Source: Clostridia bacterium (GTDB lineage: Bacteria > Bacillota_A > Clostridia > Christensenellales > Aristaeellaceae). From it: a stretch of DNA of 5,607 nt. A model generated the notes under the pieces. It was given only the letters and a program-made list of their open reading frames with translations. It made no database searches and was not told the DNA's origin. The stretch spans positions 1-5,607 of the forward strand of contig JAFQEB010000033.1 of assembly GCA_017399225.1 (NCBI GenBank). Reading direction: 5' to 3'. Each line of letters opens with the position of its first letter. Position 1 is the first letter of the stretch. The position numbers and the translations under genes are program-made. Shown one piece after another: positions 4,617 to 5,607 of the stretch.

Positions 4617-5607
4617 TTACTTCTTTCGTACGCCGTACTTCTCAATGATGTAGTCCATATCCTTGTCGCCGCGTCCGGAGAGGTTAATGAGGATGGAGCC
4701 CTTATTCATCGTCTTTGCCAGCTTCATGGCGTAGGCGACGGCGTGGGAGCTTTCGATGGCGGGAATAATTCCCTCCATCCGGGACAGCTCGAAGAATGCG
4801 TCGATGGTTTCGTCGTCGGTCACCACGTCGTACTTCACGCGCCCCAGATCGTGCAGGAAGGCGTGCTCCGGGCCGGAGGATGGATAATCCAGCCCGCTGG
4901 CAACGGAGTAAACCGGCGCAGGCTCGCCGTCTGCATCCTTGAGCATGATGCTGTTGAAGCCGTGCATGATGCCCTCCTCGCCGTAGGTCAGGCTGGCGGC
5001 GTGATCGCCCAGTGCGGAGCCGCGTCCCAGAGGTTCCACGCCATAAATGTCCACCGGGTCATTGAGGAAACCGGAAAACAGGCCCATGGCATTGGAGCCG
5101 CCGCCCACGCAGGCTACGATGGCGTCCGGCAGCTCGCCTGTCATTTCGAGGAACTGCTCCCGTGCCTCGATGCCCACCACACTCTGGAAATCGCGCACCA
5201 TCATCGGGAAGGGATGCGGCCCGACCACGGAACCGATGCAGTAGATCGCGTCCTTGTACTCCCGACAGTAAGCAGCGAAGGCAGCATCAACCGCTTCCTT
5301 CAGCGTCTGCAAGCCCTCCGTTACCTCGATCACGTTCGCACCGAGGATCTCCATCCGTGCCACATTCGGGGCCTGCTTGCGAATATCCACTGCGCCCATG
5401 TAGATGTCGCATTCCAGGCCGAAGTAAGCTGCTGCTGTTGCCAGCGCCACGCCGTGCTGACCTGCACCGGTCTCAGCGATCACCTTCCTCTTGCCCATAT
5501 ACTTGGCCAGCAACACCTCGCCCATGCAGTGGTTCAGCTTGTGTGCGCCGGTGTGGTTGAGATCCTCCCGCTTGACGTACAGCTGCACATTGCCCAGCTT
5601 GCCCGAC
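4617..5607 (-). CDS. trpB: Tryptophan synthase beta chain, N-terminus cut by window edge
   Basis: TrpB joins indole, from the alpha chain, to serine to give tryptophan, using pyridoxal phosphate. Reading leftward from the edge, 329 residues are visible. The frame stays open to base 5607, so a GTG at 5588 is internal and the true start lies outside. Counting from the first full codon, the PLP lysine is residue 23 in HTGAHKLN, the catalytic glutamate is 45 in ETGAGQHG, the phosphate-binding GGGSNA is 168-173, and LSGRGDKD is 309-316. The spacing from Lys to Glu (22) and Lys to GGGSNA (145) equals that of Salmonella TrpB (K87, E109, G232), so about 65 residues are missing. The catalytic region is intact. 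KLNHCMGE follows the lysine where many TrpB have KINNALGQ, marking a divergent branch. No trpA follows the stop at 4617; only the terminator and convergent spoIVB lie there. Confidence 0.95.
   Translation of the reverse strand, partial: SGKLGNVQLYVKREDLNHTGAHKLNHCMGEVLLAKYMGKRKVIAETGAGQHGVALATAAAYFGLECDIYMGAVDIRKQAPNVARMEILGANVIEVTEGLQTLKEAVDAAFAAYCREYKDAIYCIGSVVGPHPFPMMVRDFQSVVGIEAREQFLEMTGELPDAIVACVGGGSNAMGLFSGFLNDPVDIYGVEPLGRGSALGDHAASLTYGEEGIMHGFNSIMLKDADGEPAPVYSVASGLDYPSSGPEHAFLHDLGRVKYDVVTDDETIDAFFELSRMEGIIPAIESSHAVAYAMKLAKTMNKGSILINLSGRGDKDMDYIIEKYGVRKK

Noticed and set aside
5586..5588. GTG as the start codon of trpB
   Set aside because: The frame remains open to the window edge with TrpB-like residues before it, and the known family has about 70 residues ahead of this point.
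1..5607. CRISPR array, tRNA, rRNA, transposase or defence genes
   Set aside because: No regularly spaced direct repeats, no tRNA-like cloverleaf with an anticodon arm, no rRNA-like sequence and no transposase or nuclease motif were seen.

Overview
The window looks like chromosomal DNA from a GC-rich, endospore-forming member of the Clostridia, plausibly a gut-type lineage. The evidence is a clear SpoIVB sporulation protease, strong AGGAGG-type ribosome binding sites ahead of the genes, and an intergenic block of hairpin-forming repeats of the kind scattered through such genomes. The genus cannot be fixed from the sequence alone.

Layout. Bases 1 to about 550 hold no convincing gene. They are a mosaic of inverted repeats: two tandem hairpins at the left edge, a 15-bp perfect palindrome arm pair at 140-191, a GC-rich hairpin at 271-290, a nested palindrome at 292-369 and two smaller ones to 480. 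A short minus-strand gene (555-728) encodes a 57-residue peptide with a hydrophobic N-terminus, and has its own SD and a minus-strand terminator (484-518). A promoter-like sequence (832-860) then leads rightward into two genes that probably form one transcription unit: a secreted phosphodiester glycosidase (NAGPA-domain) protein (902-1780), and a 454-residue membrane-anchored protein of unknown function with a HENDMEG motif recalling the VPS62/NPP1-like folds (1845-3209). An intrinsic terminator (3243-3291) follows. Its 3' arm contains the ribosome binding site of the next gene, spoIVB (3294-4550). SpoIVB has a PDZ domain and a complete S55 catalytic triad. A hairpin terminator (4570-4612) separates it from a convergent, right-edge-truncated trpB (minus, 4617-5607).

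How the genes fit together. The SpoIVB family acts in the space between the two forespore membranes to trigger sigma-K activation. The two genes before it are also predicted to act outside the cytoplasmic membrane (one exported, one anchored), so an envelope or spore-related role is possible, but nothing in the sequence proves a shared function. trpB belongs to tryptophan synthesis and is unrelated. No defence system, CRISPR array, transposase, tRNA or rRNA was recognised. The most unusual points are the spoIVB SD buried in a terminator stem, a spoIVB not followed by spo0A, a trpB not followed by trpA, and the uncharacterised HENDMEG protein.
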